Of a stretch of 64,000 nucleotides of DNA, positions 9,959-20,576 are shown in pieces (the stretch's first letter is position 1; each line of letters opens with the position of its first letter). Both the position numbers and the translations under genes were made by a program. The notes beneath the pieces are model-generated. The model saw only the letters and a program-made list of their open reading frames with translations. It had not been told where the DNA came from and made no database searches. Source of the DNA: Nageia nagi (Eukaryota; Pinophyta); contig JBITNC010000001.1 in the NCBI GenBank assembly GCA_050084985.1, positions 165,168,001 through 165,232,000 on the forward strand, given 5' to 3'.

Positions 9959-11140
9959 TTAATTTAACAATAAAATAAAATGAAAGAAAACTAATGTACA
10001 CACACATTTTTTTTTTAATGTATAGAAGGGTCGAAGATGCATGATATTTATAGGTTCATGCTCTTCATTTCCTTCTAAGTATGATAAATGATAAGTTCCT
10101 TTACCAAATTGTTTCTTAATGATATATGGTCCTAACCAATTTGGAGCAAACTTATCTCTAAGTTGTTGTTCTATTCGTGAAGTTTGTTGATTTTCTTTCA
10201 AAACCAAATCAACTATTTTGAACTCACGAATTAGAGCCCTTTTATTAAAAGCTCGTTTTATCCTCTTCTGATAAACACACATATGCTCTAAAGCATTAAT
10301 ACATTTTTCATCTAAAGTAACAATTGATCTAAGTGAATCTGTCTTGCTTCTTCGTCAGAATTTTGCTCACTTAGATTTACTCTAAGGGATGGTATCTCAA
10401 GTTCTATGGGTAGGATGGCTTCTGTTCCATATACTAAAGAGAATGGTGTTGCCCCAATAGGAGTGCGTACACTGGTCCGATAGGCCCATAAGGCTTTTGG
10501 TATTTGCATATGCCAATCTCTATGAGAATCATTTACTATTTTTGCTAAGATGTTCTAAATAGTTTTATTAGTAGCCTCTGCCTATCCATTGCCTTGTGGA
10601 TAATATGGAGTGGAAAAACTTTGTTTAATTTTATACTTGTCACATATTTGTTTTACATCCTTATTTTTAAAATTCTTTCCATTATCCGTAATTAATTGGT
10701 TTGGTATATCGAATCTACATATAATGTAGTTTTCTAGAAATTTAGCAATTCATGAACCAGTGGTGGAGGTCATGGGAATAGCCTCTACCCACTTAGTAAA
10801 ATATTTAGTTGCTGTGATGATGAACTTGTGTCCACCAGAAGATGTAGGTGTAATTTGTCCTATTAAATCTAATGCCCATTTAGAGAATGGCCAAAGTGAT
10901 TGTACAGGATGTAGTTCTTGAGATGGTTGTGAAAATAAATGAGCATATTGTTGACATTTAAAACATTTTTTAACATATTCACAACAATCCTTTTCCATAG
11001 TAGGCCAATAATACCCCATTCAAATTAATCATTTTTCAATCACAACACCATTAAAATGTCCTCCACATGTTCCATCATGGGCGGAGGATATAGCCTTTTT
11101 AATATCATTACATTCAAGACATTTGAGTAAAATACCATTG
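9959..11140 (-). pseudogene. Integrase of El1
   Basis: This is the C-terminal part of the minus-strand polyprotein. The zinc-binding part shows DGTCGGHFNG (His) followed by YWPTMEKDCCEYV and KKCFKCQQ (HHCC type). The catalytic core shows WALDLIGQ (first Asp), TDNGKNFKNK (second Asp) and GNG-stop-AEATNK (Glu), so the DDE residues are present. 10509-10312 carries ALWAYRTSVRTPIGATPFSLVYG, the conserved post-catalytic region (shown here only as a family landmark). The C-terminal part at 10282-10010 contains FAPNWLGPYIIKK and ends at HLRPFY. Stops lie at expected Gln (TAG in GNGQA), near 10548 and near 10750. No chromodomain follows, as expected for Tat elements. Confidence 0.88.
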
Positions 11141-11325
11141 AAATTTTGTCGATGCAAGATATCCCCTACCAAACAATATTTAGTTTCTTTGATTTTAAAT
11201 GCTCATCGTGATGATTTATTAAGGTTTGCAAGAAGAGTTCCAAATTTTAAAAAATCCGTCAATTCCTTGTACCAATTATCTTTATCAGTTATGTCAATAT
11301 TTAACACACTTTTTTCTTCATCTTC

Positions 11326-11830
11326 CTATTGTAATGATGATTGAGACAATTGAATTATCTCAACTTGTATTGAATATTTTTTAGGATCCTCTAGGATAAG
11401 AGATCCAATAGAAGCCATAGCATCTGCAAATCTATTAGATGATCTTGGTGCCACTTCTATACTAAATCGATCAAAATATTTTAATAATTCCTCAACTAAC
11501 GCTTTATACTTTTGAAGTAAAGGTTCTTTACATTGATAGATTCCTTTCACTTGATTTACGATGAGTAAAGAATCCCCAATAATCTTAATTCTTTTAAATT
11601 TTAATTTAATAGTAGTTTTTAATGCTAATATCAAAGCTTCGTATTCCGCATTATTATTAGTACAAGGAAATTTTAATTTAAATGAATAGGGTATAGGGAT
11701 CCCTTACGGGGTTATAAATACAACACCTGCTCCACCACCTTGTTCACATCGAGAACCATCAAAGTGTATTGTCATATCCCAATCATATTCAGGTTCTACA
11801 GGTATTTCAATTTCATCTAGTTGAAACACC
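11326..11830 (-). pseudogene. Second (archaeal-type) RNase H domain of El1
   Basis: The domain begins at TIHFDGSRCEQGGGAGVVF, continues through CTNNNAEYEALILAL and IIGDSLLIVNQVKG, and ends around RFADAMASIGS. The Asp, Glu and Asp of the active site (FDGS, AEYEAL, GDS) and the late Asp (RFADA) are all visible. Such a second RNase H between RT-RNase H and integrase is diagnostic of the Tat lineage. One stop after FITP (near 11704) splits it. Confidence 0.88.
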
Positions 11831-11899
11831 CCATCATCAAGTAATTCAATGACAAGGGGTTTATTATCTTGCAATGGAGCATCAATGAGATAATTAGCA

Positions 11900-13240
11900 A
11901 TTACTTGTCCTTTTATTGACTTTTGTCCAATAAAATGTAAATCAAATTTGGTTAAGTGCATTATCCACTTTGCAGTTCTTGAATTTTGATATGTTTTATT
12001 CATCATATATTTCAACGGATCCATTTTAGAGATGACATATGTTGTATGATTTAGCATATAATGTCAAAGTTTTTTAGTAGCAAAAATGATAGCAAGACAT
12101 AATTTTTCCAAATATATGTACTTAATCTCGTAGCTCACTAGGGTTGTACTCAGATAATATATAGCTTGCTCTTTATTTTGTTCATTCTTTTGAGCAAGCA
12201 TCGTTCCTAAAGCATTTTCAGTAGCAGAGATATATAACAAAAAGGGTACATCTTTTCTTGGTGGACTTAAGATAGGAGGAGATAATAAATATCTTTTAAT
12301 TTCATTGAATGCATCTTGTTGCTCTTTGCCCCAATGATATTCGACTCCCTTTTTTAATAATTTCATAAATGGTTTACATTTATTAGAGAGTTGAGCTATA
12401 AACCTTCTAATGGCTTGTAACTTGCCTTGTAAACTTTGTAATTGTTTTAGATTTGCAAGAGGTGGCATGTCTACTACTGCCTTCACTTTACTAGGATCTA
12501 TTTCAATTCCTCGTTGAGACACAATAAATCCTAATAATTTTCCTGAAGTTACACCAAAAACATATTTTTTTGGATTTAATCTTACTTTATGTTCTAATAA
12601 TCTACCTAAGACTTTAATTAGGTCTTTTCCATGATTTACTCGATATTTAGATCTAACCAACAAATCATTAACATAATCTTCTACTATGTCATGCATATAA
12701 TCATGGAATATATAAGTCATAGCCCTTTGATAAGTTGTCCCGACATTTTTCAATCCAAAAGGCATAACTTTATAACAAAAGGTACCCCAAGGAGTTATAA
12801 AAGCCATTTTATGTTGATCTTTAGTAGCTATTTTTATTTGATTATAACCAGAAAACCCGTCCATTAATGATAACATATCATGTCCTACTATCGAATCTAC
12901 CAAACTATCAATTCTAGGTAGAGGGAAATCATCTTTAGGACAAGCTTTGTTAGGATCACAAAAATCTATGCATATTCTTATTTTTCCACTTGGTTTTTTC
13001 ATAGGTACCATATTAGATATCCAATCTAAATAATCTATAGGTTGTATGAATTTAGCTTTTAATAATTTTTGGAGTTCTTCTTTTACCATCAATGCTATAG
13101 TAGAATGCATTTTTCATAATTTTTGTTTAACAGGTTTAGCATCAGGCTTTAATGCCAAATTATGTACTACTACTTTAGGATCTATTCCAGGCATATCTGC
13201 ATATGACCATGCAAATACCTTTTTCTCATTCTTTTAGTAA
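11900..13240 (-). pseudogene. Reverse transcriptase and first RNase H of El1
   Basis: The segment starts in a conserved Tat-lineage lead-in (WSYADMPGIDPKVVVHNLAL), has a TGA at an expected Arg, then opens from 13110. RT landmarks are SNMVPMKKPSGKIRICIDF, NKACPKDDFPLPRID, LSLMDGFSGYNQI, AFITPWGTFCYKVMPFGLKN and the catalytic box. The box reads YVNDLL rather than YVDDLL, so a catalytic Asp has been replaced by Asn. RNase H follows from about 12320 (LLYISATENALGTMLAQ). The frame breaks at a TGA at 12061, where Arg is expected (KKLRHYMLNHTTY-like), and then continues to about 11900. Confidence 0.92.
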
Positions 13241-13599
13241 GGTTATAATTTCTTCTTGCTCATTTTTTGTGAGGTTTTCTCCTAATTGAATAATTTTAGG
13301 ATTTTGAGGATCATTACTAATATTTATTTCTAAGACTTTTTCAGTAAGCATATGCGACCCTTCTTCTAATTGATTTGGTACTGGTATCCAGCCATTGTCA
13401 TTAACACTATATTCTTCATTGTAATCTTGAGTTTGTTCATTCGTGCATACTTGATTTTCATAGGAACCAAATATGTGATCTACATTTTTGAATTCATGTA
13501 CCGAAGGGTTAGATGATATGAGAGAGAAATTAGCAATTATTTCATCTATAGAAGTATTGGCTATTATTTTGATTAAATTTTGATTTTTGTTAACTTCAT
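13241..13599 (-). other. Degenerate part of the El1 pol linker
   Basis: This stretch links the G-patch-like region to RT. Reading frames are short and Glu/Asp/Asn-rich. It presumably encoded a low-complexity linker of the polyprotein; no domain is visible. Confidence 0.45.
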
Positions 13600-14526
13600 T
13601 TATTTGTTCATTATTTTATCTTCAATATCCTTCTCTTTTATTGTAACCATATTTATCAATGGTATATCTGAATATGGATTGATTGATGATTCGACATTTT
13701 TATGTATTTTTTCTTGTATATCACTTGGTAAGCATGAATGAGTCCAGGATGGCTCAATATTATTAATAAAGAGCATTTTGACATCTTCTAAGACATCCAT
13801 TTCATTTAATTGTTCCTCTCTTATATTAATAATTTCTTGTACTATGGATTCTTTCTCTAAAATTTCTTCATTATAATCCAAATTATCTTCTCCTAAATTT
13901 TCTAATTTAGCAAGATTTTTATATTCATTTTGATAACCTAATCCCCTTTTATCAGTAGGATCTTGATATTGTAATTCAATTATTTCTCGTGGACCCTGTT
14001 CATATCGACCCAATCCTCGTCCTTGCCAATTACATTTGTTGAAATAGTTTAAGACAAATGTTCTTGAACATGGTGATAAATATTTCATATCATTATTGAA
14101 ATTTCCTTCATATGTTTGATTGGGTATTGTTGACACAGGATCTACTATCCCCACATAGATGAACATTGTCTGATTAGGTACTTCTCCTAAAGGCACTATT
14201 TGTCCAATTACACTAGGTGATTCAGATACTTTTCCCATTTCTTGTGATGAAGGTATATTAAATATCACATCATCTACGTCATATTCTCCCATCCCTAAAT
14301 CCCTTAATTTAACTTTTACTAGATATACATTGGATGAGTCATTATTAGAGGTAGTATTTACTTGTTTTGATGAAGAAGCTCCATACTCTTCGTCCAAAGC
14401 TTTAGCAACCTTTTCCCAAGTATCTTTATCTTGTATAACTATATCACCTTTTTCTTTTATGATTTCAGATTGATTCACATTTTTGTTCATTAATATAGTT
14501 GATAAATTAGGAGACGGTAATGTCAC
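13600..14526 (-). pseudogene. Protease-RT linker with G-patch-like motif, El1
   Basis: An open 308-codon stretch follows one in-frame stop after protease. About halfway is CNWQGRGLGRYEQGPREII and then DKRGLGYQ, a Gly-rich pattern resembling the G-patch found in several Tat-lineage polyproteins. El2 has the same pattern at about 44800-44900 (WKGCGLGWYEKGPR, KIGLGYMG). The rest is acidic and Asn-rich. G-patches bind RNA or helicases in other proteins; the role here is inferred. Confidence 0.7.
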
Positions 14527-14990
14527 TTAATTCGGATCAAAAATTAAATTACAATGTGAATAAGGATCTGGATCTTTAAACACATAATGAATGTTATCTT
14601 TGTAGATGTATTTTAAACATCCATGATAAGTTGAGGGAACACATTGCATTTCTCTAATCCATGGGCATCCTAAAAGAATGTTATATTGTATAATATTTCC
14701 TTCAATTATATGTAATGAAGTTTGAATGGTTTTATCCCCTACTGTAATCAGAAGCACTATTGATCCCAAAGTTGAACACACTGCATCATTAAATGCCCTA
14801 ATTTGTAAAGAAGGATCTAAAATAAGTGAATCTGATAAATTCAAATTTTTGTATGTAGCATCTAAAATTATATTTATAGCCGAACCTTCGTCTATTAGAA
14901 TTCTTTTAAATAATTTCCCATCTACTTTACCAATTATATGTAAAGGTGGATCAAGTCCGCCTGGTCCATCGTTATTTAATTTTTCTTATT
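14527..14990 (-). pseudogene. Aspartic protease of El1
   Basis: The landmark is GKLFKRILIDEGSAINIIL, matching the Tat-type retropepsin pattern L(V/I)D.GS..NI, with the catalytic Asp followed by Glu in place of the more usual Ser/Thr. The later ILLGCPWIREMQ block matches the flap-distal 'LGRPW' region. It sits between the Gag zinc knuckle and the G-patch-like linker, as expected. Confidence 0.78.
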
Positions 14991-15169
14991 CATAGAAGGT
15001 GATGCTAGGTTGCTGAGATATCCTCAAACTTTCAACTATTGAAATAAAATTATTAGGGTTACTAATATCCACTTGAATTTCTTATAGAATTTGATTCATA
15101 GCTTCCCTATAACTCTCAGATTGTTGTAATAATTCAAATAAGGTCATCTTAACTGGAGACATTTTTAAT

Positions 15170-17951
15170 TATCATTAAAGAGCACCTTTTATCGAAACTT
15201 TAGGTTGTTATGGAGGAGGTATAGGTTGTATATTAATTGGGTTTGATATCGATTGATTTTTTCATGGATTATCCTGTTTATTATGATATTGTTGTGCTCT
15301 TGTGGCTATACCAATCATATGTATTGAATCATCTATAGTCCCTATAAATGGTATATCCTTATTATTCCATGTATAGTTCATTTGGTTTGGGGTGGTTGCT
15401 ACATTGTTAGCCTGATGTGAAGGTAAGGGGTTTTGATATATCCCTAAATTTTGATTCGAAGGCACAACAGGATTATCCACATCTATTTTTTGACTATCTA
15501 TCAAGTCTTGAATTTTATGTTGTAAAGTTCGACATCTATTTATATTATGTCCTTTTTGCCTATGATAAGCACAAAATTCATTTTACTTATACCATTTGCT
15601 TCCCTTAGCATTAGGATTTTTAGGTTTTATATCAGGTAATCTAATCATAACATTATCACATAATCTTTTAAGTATTTCGGCTAATGGTTCTGATAATGGG
15701 GTAAAATTTCTTTTAGGCTTAGGTTCAACATTTTCTTTGATTTTTGAAGCTTGACCAGAATCTTCTGTCATGGCTATTTGATTATTTTATGGTTGTTTAG
15801 TACTATTTTCATATTAATTACCCTTTTTGTATTCTTTTTTCTTGAGTTTTAGTTCTCCATCTTGAATTTTAACTCTTTTTATAACTACTGCTTGAGCAAT
15901 AGCTTCTTCAAAAGTTTTATGTTGTTGAATTTTGAGAACACTGGCTATTGGTCTTAAACAACTTTGACTAAATAATTTAACCAATTCCCCTTGTGGTATT
16001 GTATAAGGCATACTAGTGAGTATAGCTCACCATCTTGAGATGTAATCTTGTATAGTTTCATCAGGAAATTGTTGCAATCTTGTAAGATTAGTAATTGAAG
16101 ATCTTTCTTTAATATTGATTCTAAAATGTTCAAGAAATTGATTAGCCAATTGTTCAAACATATATAAACTATGCATAGGTAAACTATATAACCAATCCAA
16201 AGCTTGGCTTGCGAGTATCATAGGAAATATACATAACATTAATGAGTCATCATTGGCTATCTGATAACTAGAAAACGTAAATTTTCTCAAATGTTCTTTG
16301 GGGTTTTTTCTTCCTTTAAATGATTCTATTTTAGGAAATTCAAACCTATATGGTAATTTCTTTTTTGGAACACTTGGATGAATAGGTTCATTGCAGATAT
16401 TTTTATAATTTAACTTTTGAAATCCTTGAACATTCATTTCTCGATTTATAAAATCCTTCATAAAGTCTTCTAATTCTTTATCGATTCTATGATCTCGAGT
16501 ATGTCTATGATATCTTCGAGTATTTGGATCCTTTTATGAAATTGATCTTGAAATGTAAGACTCATAGTCAGAAGGAAACTCTAATGGTGGTGGAGGCAAT
16601 ATTTTCAGAGGTGAATGTCATCATGGAATAGGGATTCTAGGAGGTCTTTGGGTATCCCTTTTCCATATAGATCTTTTCCTTTGTTATCAGGTTGTCTTGT
16701 TTGATTTTGAGTTTGTTCAACCCAACTTTTAATGGAATCTTGCTTTTGTTTATCATATAATTTTTGTAGTTTTAGTTCTTTATCCATTTCTTTTTGTAAT
16801 AAAATGGCTATCTCTCTATCCATCGCTTCTTGTTTGTCTAAATAAAGATCTTGATATCTTTGTATTTGACTTCCTTTAGGAGTTTCCAGTTTCAAATTCT
16901 TTATTTTTTGATATTCATCCCACTGTCTTTATTTTTCTTTCTCCATATGTAGATATTGTTCCCTTTTTATTTTTTCATTCTCTAATTCTTTAAGTTGTAA
17001 TTCCTGTAAACGAAGTTGAGTCTCATGTACTTTATGAAGTATTTTCTTTTCTTGTTCTAGGAACTCATTTCTTTCTTTGTTTGCTTATTCTTGTTCTATG
17101 AATTTCCTTTTATCTCTAAGAAGTTTATCTTCCATTTCTTTTAATTTATCCTCTTATTCTTGAATTTTAATGAATTTGTCAACTTCCTTTAGAAGATATT
17201 GCATCTTTGCAACCTTTTTAATATCATCAGCATATGTTTTCGTGAATTTTTGACCAACTTTTGTTTTACGTAATCATCGTTCTTCTAGTTCTTCATAAGA
17301 AGGTATCTCTTCTATTTTGTACTTAGATGTCCTTCTATGTAATCCTCCCTTTGAAGAATAAGATTTCTCTGTTTGCTTCATTAAAGGGGCTCTTTGGGAT
17401 AAATTACTTGTAGGTATTGATACTTCATTTTTTCCTAATTTGAGAGATCTATGAGGAAAAGGAGATCCCTCTTTTCGGATTAAAGAACTAACTTTTTGAC
17501 CATCTGATAATAGATGAATGACTCTGTCATATTTAACTTTATATGGCTTAGTCTCTGGTACCATTATGGTTTCAGCCTAAGATCTATCCTCATCCATTTC
17601 TAGGTTATCACGTCTATGATTTAGTTTTTCTACATCTCCCGGTAAACTAGAAGACGTCCTAGGAAAATTCCTATAATTAGCTAGGCGATGATGAATTTCA
17701 ATTAACTCTTCATCTAACACTTGCATTCTAGTCTTAGTAGTAATATCTTCTATACTTTGTCTTTGCAATCTAGATTGATCATAACCCCAATCTTTACTTT
17801 CATAATGAACTACCCATGGATCTGATTCATCTAAAGGAGGTGGCCTCCTAACCGAATACTCTATCAAATCCATGTTGTCTGAATCTATTTCTTGTATTTC
17901 AAATGGGTGTTCTCGCATTTTCTTAGCGGTCATACTTCTAGTTTGAACCAT
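15170..17951 (-). pseudogene. Gag of El1
   Basis: ATG at 17951 gives MVQTRSMT, a common start for plant gypsy Gag. The frame runs through stops at 17577 (TAG), 17274 (TGA) and several TAA, nearly all where Gln or Arg is expected. 17276-16605 is a long Lys/Glu/Gln-rich stretch, probably coiled coil. 16461-16027 is the capsid-like Retrotrans_gag region (GRKNPKEHLRKF, MILASQALDWLYSLP, ANQFLEHF). A zinc knuckle of the form CAYHRQKGHNINRC lies near 15530-15590. The C-terminal part to about 15170 is Asn/Gln/Pro-rich. The very long N-terminal coiled coil before the capsid is larger than in most gypsy Gags. Confidence 0.88.
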
Positions 17952-19706
17952 TTTTAGATATTATAAACAAGCATCATAAAAAAGAAACTCTATTTTTATC
18001 TTTTATATTATATTTTCGAGAAAACAATTTAATGCACAAATAGCCTATATGCAAACCTACTTTTAATGATGTGATTATCTTCTTTAAATTTTTCACATAT
18101 TTTTAATGTCTGAATTAAATGAATGATATGGGTTGTTTATTTTTAATCTTTTTAATTTTCCTAGTTTGTTTTGACTAGTCAAGTGTTAAACAAGGTAGGT
18201 TGGGTAATTCTAATGTTTGCAAGTTTTTATAGCTTTTGGCTTGGTTCTAGATGAGTCTCCTTTTTTGACTCCTACCTAAAGGAAAGTTACCTTGGTCATC
18301 ACCTCCAAGTGTAACTGGCTCTATGGCTTCAAGTGTGTTATGTTGGTGGTTACAAAGAAGTAAGAATTAATGATTGGTAGTGACATCCAACTCGTTAATG
18401 TTCAATTATTCCTTTAAGGCCTTATGAAGTGCATTTAAACAAGTAAAATACATTTATGCATACTACCCTCCCAAAAATTCATGTCCATTTACTTATCTTA
18501 TCTTAATGTGATGCAATCAAAGTTTATTTTAAGTGAATCTTGACCTTAATAGACCCCATTGTTCTTTTTAATTATAATGCGATTCATTATCCAACCTCTT
18601 AATGATGTTCATTAACTCCTTCCAGCTGTGGAAGTTTTATATGTGATAAATTCCCTCTTCTTACTAGTCACATATCTCTTCGACCTCCAATGGAGTGGTA
18701 AGAGCAGACTTAGTAAAAAGCCATTAAGTGTAGATAAATTAATTAAGTGAGGTTCAATTACTCCTCCAAGAGTCACCTCCCTTCGACCTCCAATGGAGTG
18801 GTAAGGGCAGACCTCTTTAAGAGTGTTAATGTGAAGTATGTTTCCAAATAAAATATGAATAAATTTTACCTCTTTCACTTAACTTATTTCTGATCACTTA
18901 GGATCACTTGAAGCACAAAAGTGAGAGCATACTTTGTTAAGTGAAAGTACTTATTGTATTTGAATCCCTGCAATTCATTAACCTTTTAATATGATTTACG
19001 CTACCAAAAACCCAATTTATTTTCCTTAAGTTCATTCCAAATTAAATGTGATTCATTTACTCCTTCCAATTATGGAAGTATAATGTGTAGTAAATTACCT
19101 CCTCTTACTAATAAGAGGTCATTATGTGTGGGTAAATTAACCAAATTAATGATAATGTGAATGTGAAAGAAAAGAAAAATTAATTATTCCTTCTTATCCG
19201 ATCTATTTTGGTCACCTTAGATCACACGAAGCGCAAAGGGAGAGCATAAGTAGACAAGATAAAAAGTATTAATGTGTACGTACCCTTCACCCAAAACATG
19301 AAAGTAAATACATAATATTTTACATAAAATAAAATAAAATAAGTTAATAAAAAATGCATTTAACATTTTCTACCCATTCTTATATGCATTCTAGGCAAAG
19401 GAATCACATTCAAAAATATCCTTCCATTTTAACAATACATTATGCATTTTATTTTAATTTTTTAGGAATAACCAAAAGAGACAAAATGACCTAGAGTATG
19501 AGTCACCAGTGTTTATACAGAGGTCACTGGCATTTATTATGAGTCACCGGCATCTGATTCCAATCACTGGCATTTTCTGCAACAGATTTCCTAAAATGCA
19601 TAGAATGTAAAATTTGAAGTTAGTATATGGAGAAATTCAAATAAACCAGATAACAGAAAGGTAAAATCATTTTAAAACAAAAAACCTCCCTATCAATAAC
19701 AGAAGG
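17952..19706 (-). other. El1 5' leader with diverged tandem duplication
   Basis: This is the untranslated leader between the primer site and Gag. Two related blocks start near 18612 and 19060. Each has 'ctccttcca.. atggaag', then 'aaatt.cctc.tcttact', and later 'gatca.tgaagc.caaa' and 'gagagcata'. A 34-base phrase containing 'cctccaatggagtggtaag' occurs twice inside the first block (18679 and 18787). El2 has the same phrases at 50040-50580. Retention in both elements suggests a packaging or translation role, which is inference. Confidence 0.65.
19502..19576. repeat. 20-bp-phased motif array in the El1 leader
   Basis: Four sites start at 19502 (GTCACCAGTGTT), 19523 (GTCACTGGCATT), 19543 (GTCACCGGCATC) and 19563 (ATCACTGGCATT), a strict 20-21 bp period. 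They lie 130-205 bp inside the primer site. El2 has four sites at 50802, 50822, 50842 and 50863 in the same place. Confidence 0.72.
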
Positions 19707-19724
19707 GCCCTCCTTCTAGTGCCA
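19707..19724 (-). other. Primer binding site of El1, tRNA-Asn(GUU)
   Basis: Reverse complemented it reads TGGCACTAGAAGGAGGGC, separated from the LTR by three bases. It differs at one position from the complement of the plant tRNA-Asn(GUU) 3' end as I recall it (TGGCGCTAGAAGGAGGG). The difference is CG to CA, and El2 has TG at the same place, so both look like decay of one ancestral CpG. Confidence 0.75.
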
Positions 19725-19727
19725 GAA

Positions 19728-20576
19728 TGTTACAGTGAAAATAGAGCTGGAATGTAGAATAACATGAAATACAAATTATTCTTAAATCTTCACTGAACCT
19801 CAAATTATGTAAAATAGATAAACATGTTGTAATTGTAAAATGATATTGATTTTTAGTTCAAACTACAATTTACCCTTGGAGGGGACTTTTACAAATTCCA
19901 TTTGTCAAAATAAGAGTATTAGATCTCCATTGTTTTTTATTTGCTTGCTTCTTTCCTTGATATGAACAACCTGTAAATCCTACACACATGCAAAAGACAA
20001 TAACATCAAAGCATCTATGTATGACATGAATTGAATTAAAACTAGCATAAAACAATAAAATGTATGAGCTCACAAGATTTTGGCAGCATTACCCTACTTC
20101 AAAATGGGTCAAGATTCTCTCTAATTTGCTTTGTATTAGCTTGTATTTATAGATTTTGGATGGGATGTTCAAAGGCTAGAAAGAGGAAGTGAAAAGCCAT
20201 CGTAGGTCGTAACTGACCCCCTCTATCCACATCATCTTGGAAAGTTGAAACATTTCAAATTTCTCTCATTGTTTTGGCTTCTTGTTCGACTGTTACAGAG
20301 TCACCGGTGATTGCCATACGAACATCGATGATCGCCTCAAAACATCGATGACTGTCTTGGGTCGCTAGTGACTGGTTTTTAATTTTGTGACAATATTAAA
20401 ATGACCGTTAAATAGCCAATTTTACCTAAAAAGAGTCATGTGACCACTCATTTTGCATGTACTCAATGGGAGCTATCCAATAAAAGGGTTTTTTAGACCT
20501 ATTTTATATTGTTGCGAAGAGTTATGATTATTTTAATATTTACTAGTTAAGAAGGGGACATTTTTAGGTGTCTACA
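19728..20576 (-). repeat. El1 5' LTR
   Basis: The LTR runs from TGTTACAG to TCTACA. A minus-strand TATA box (CTATAAATAC) lies at 20144-20151, so transcription should start about 30 bp further left. Upstream on the minus strand, U3 contains the motif array at 20300-20375. It pairs with 3038-3875. Confidence 0.93.
20300..20375. promoter_or_regulatory. Motif array in the El1 5' LTR U3
   Basis: Sites begin at 20301 (TCACCGGTGA, a perfect palindrome), about 20333 (CATCGATGA), 20342 (ACATCGATGA) and 20362 (TCGCTAGTGA). The array sits 150-230 bp upstream of the TATA box. It differs from its partner in the other LTR at about a dozen positions, nearly all transitions, while the flanking LTR is almost identical. 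Confidence 0.7.

Larger units (their letters stand above)
3038..20576 (-). mobile_element. El1: Tat-type Ty3/gypsy retrotransposon with antisense PMD gene (nested in El0)
   Basis: This is a 17.5 kb element bounded by two direct LTRs of about 840-850 bp that are roughly 97% identical over the first 190 bp by eye, so the insertion is fairly recent. On the minus strand the order is 5' LTR, tRNA-Asn primer site, leader, gag, protease, G-patch-like linker, RT, RNase H, second (archaeal-type) RNase H, integrase, an extra ORF, polypurine tract and 3' LTR. The dual RNase H places it in the Tat lineage. A plant mobile domain gene lies on the opposite strand between the extra ORF and the 3' LTR. The flanks are catgt and catgc, an imperfect 5-bp target-site duplication. 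All ORFs carry stops, so this copy is not autonomous. Confidence 0.92.

Noticed and set aside
12631-12867. Plus-strand frame opposite RT
   Set aside because: It is the complement of the conserved RT domain, without homology or matching frame in El2.
15170-17951. A genetic code in which TAA and TAG mean Gln
   Set aside because: Many stops sit at Gln positions, as in ciliates or dasycladalean algae. TGA at Arg positions and altered catalytic residues also occur, and the LTR, PPR and PMD content is land-plant. Decay of methylated DNA explains all of it.
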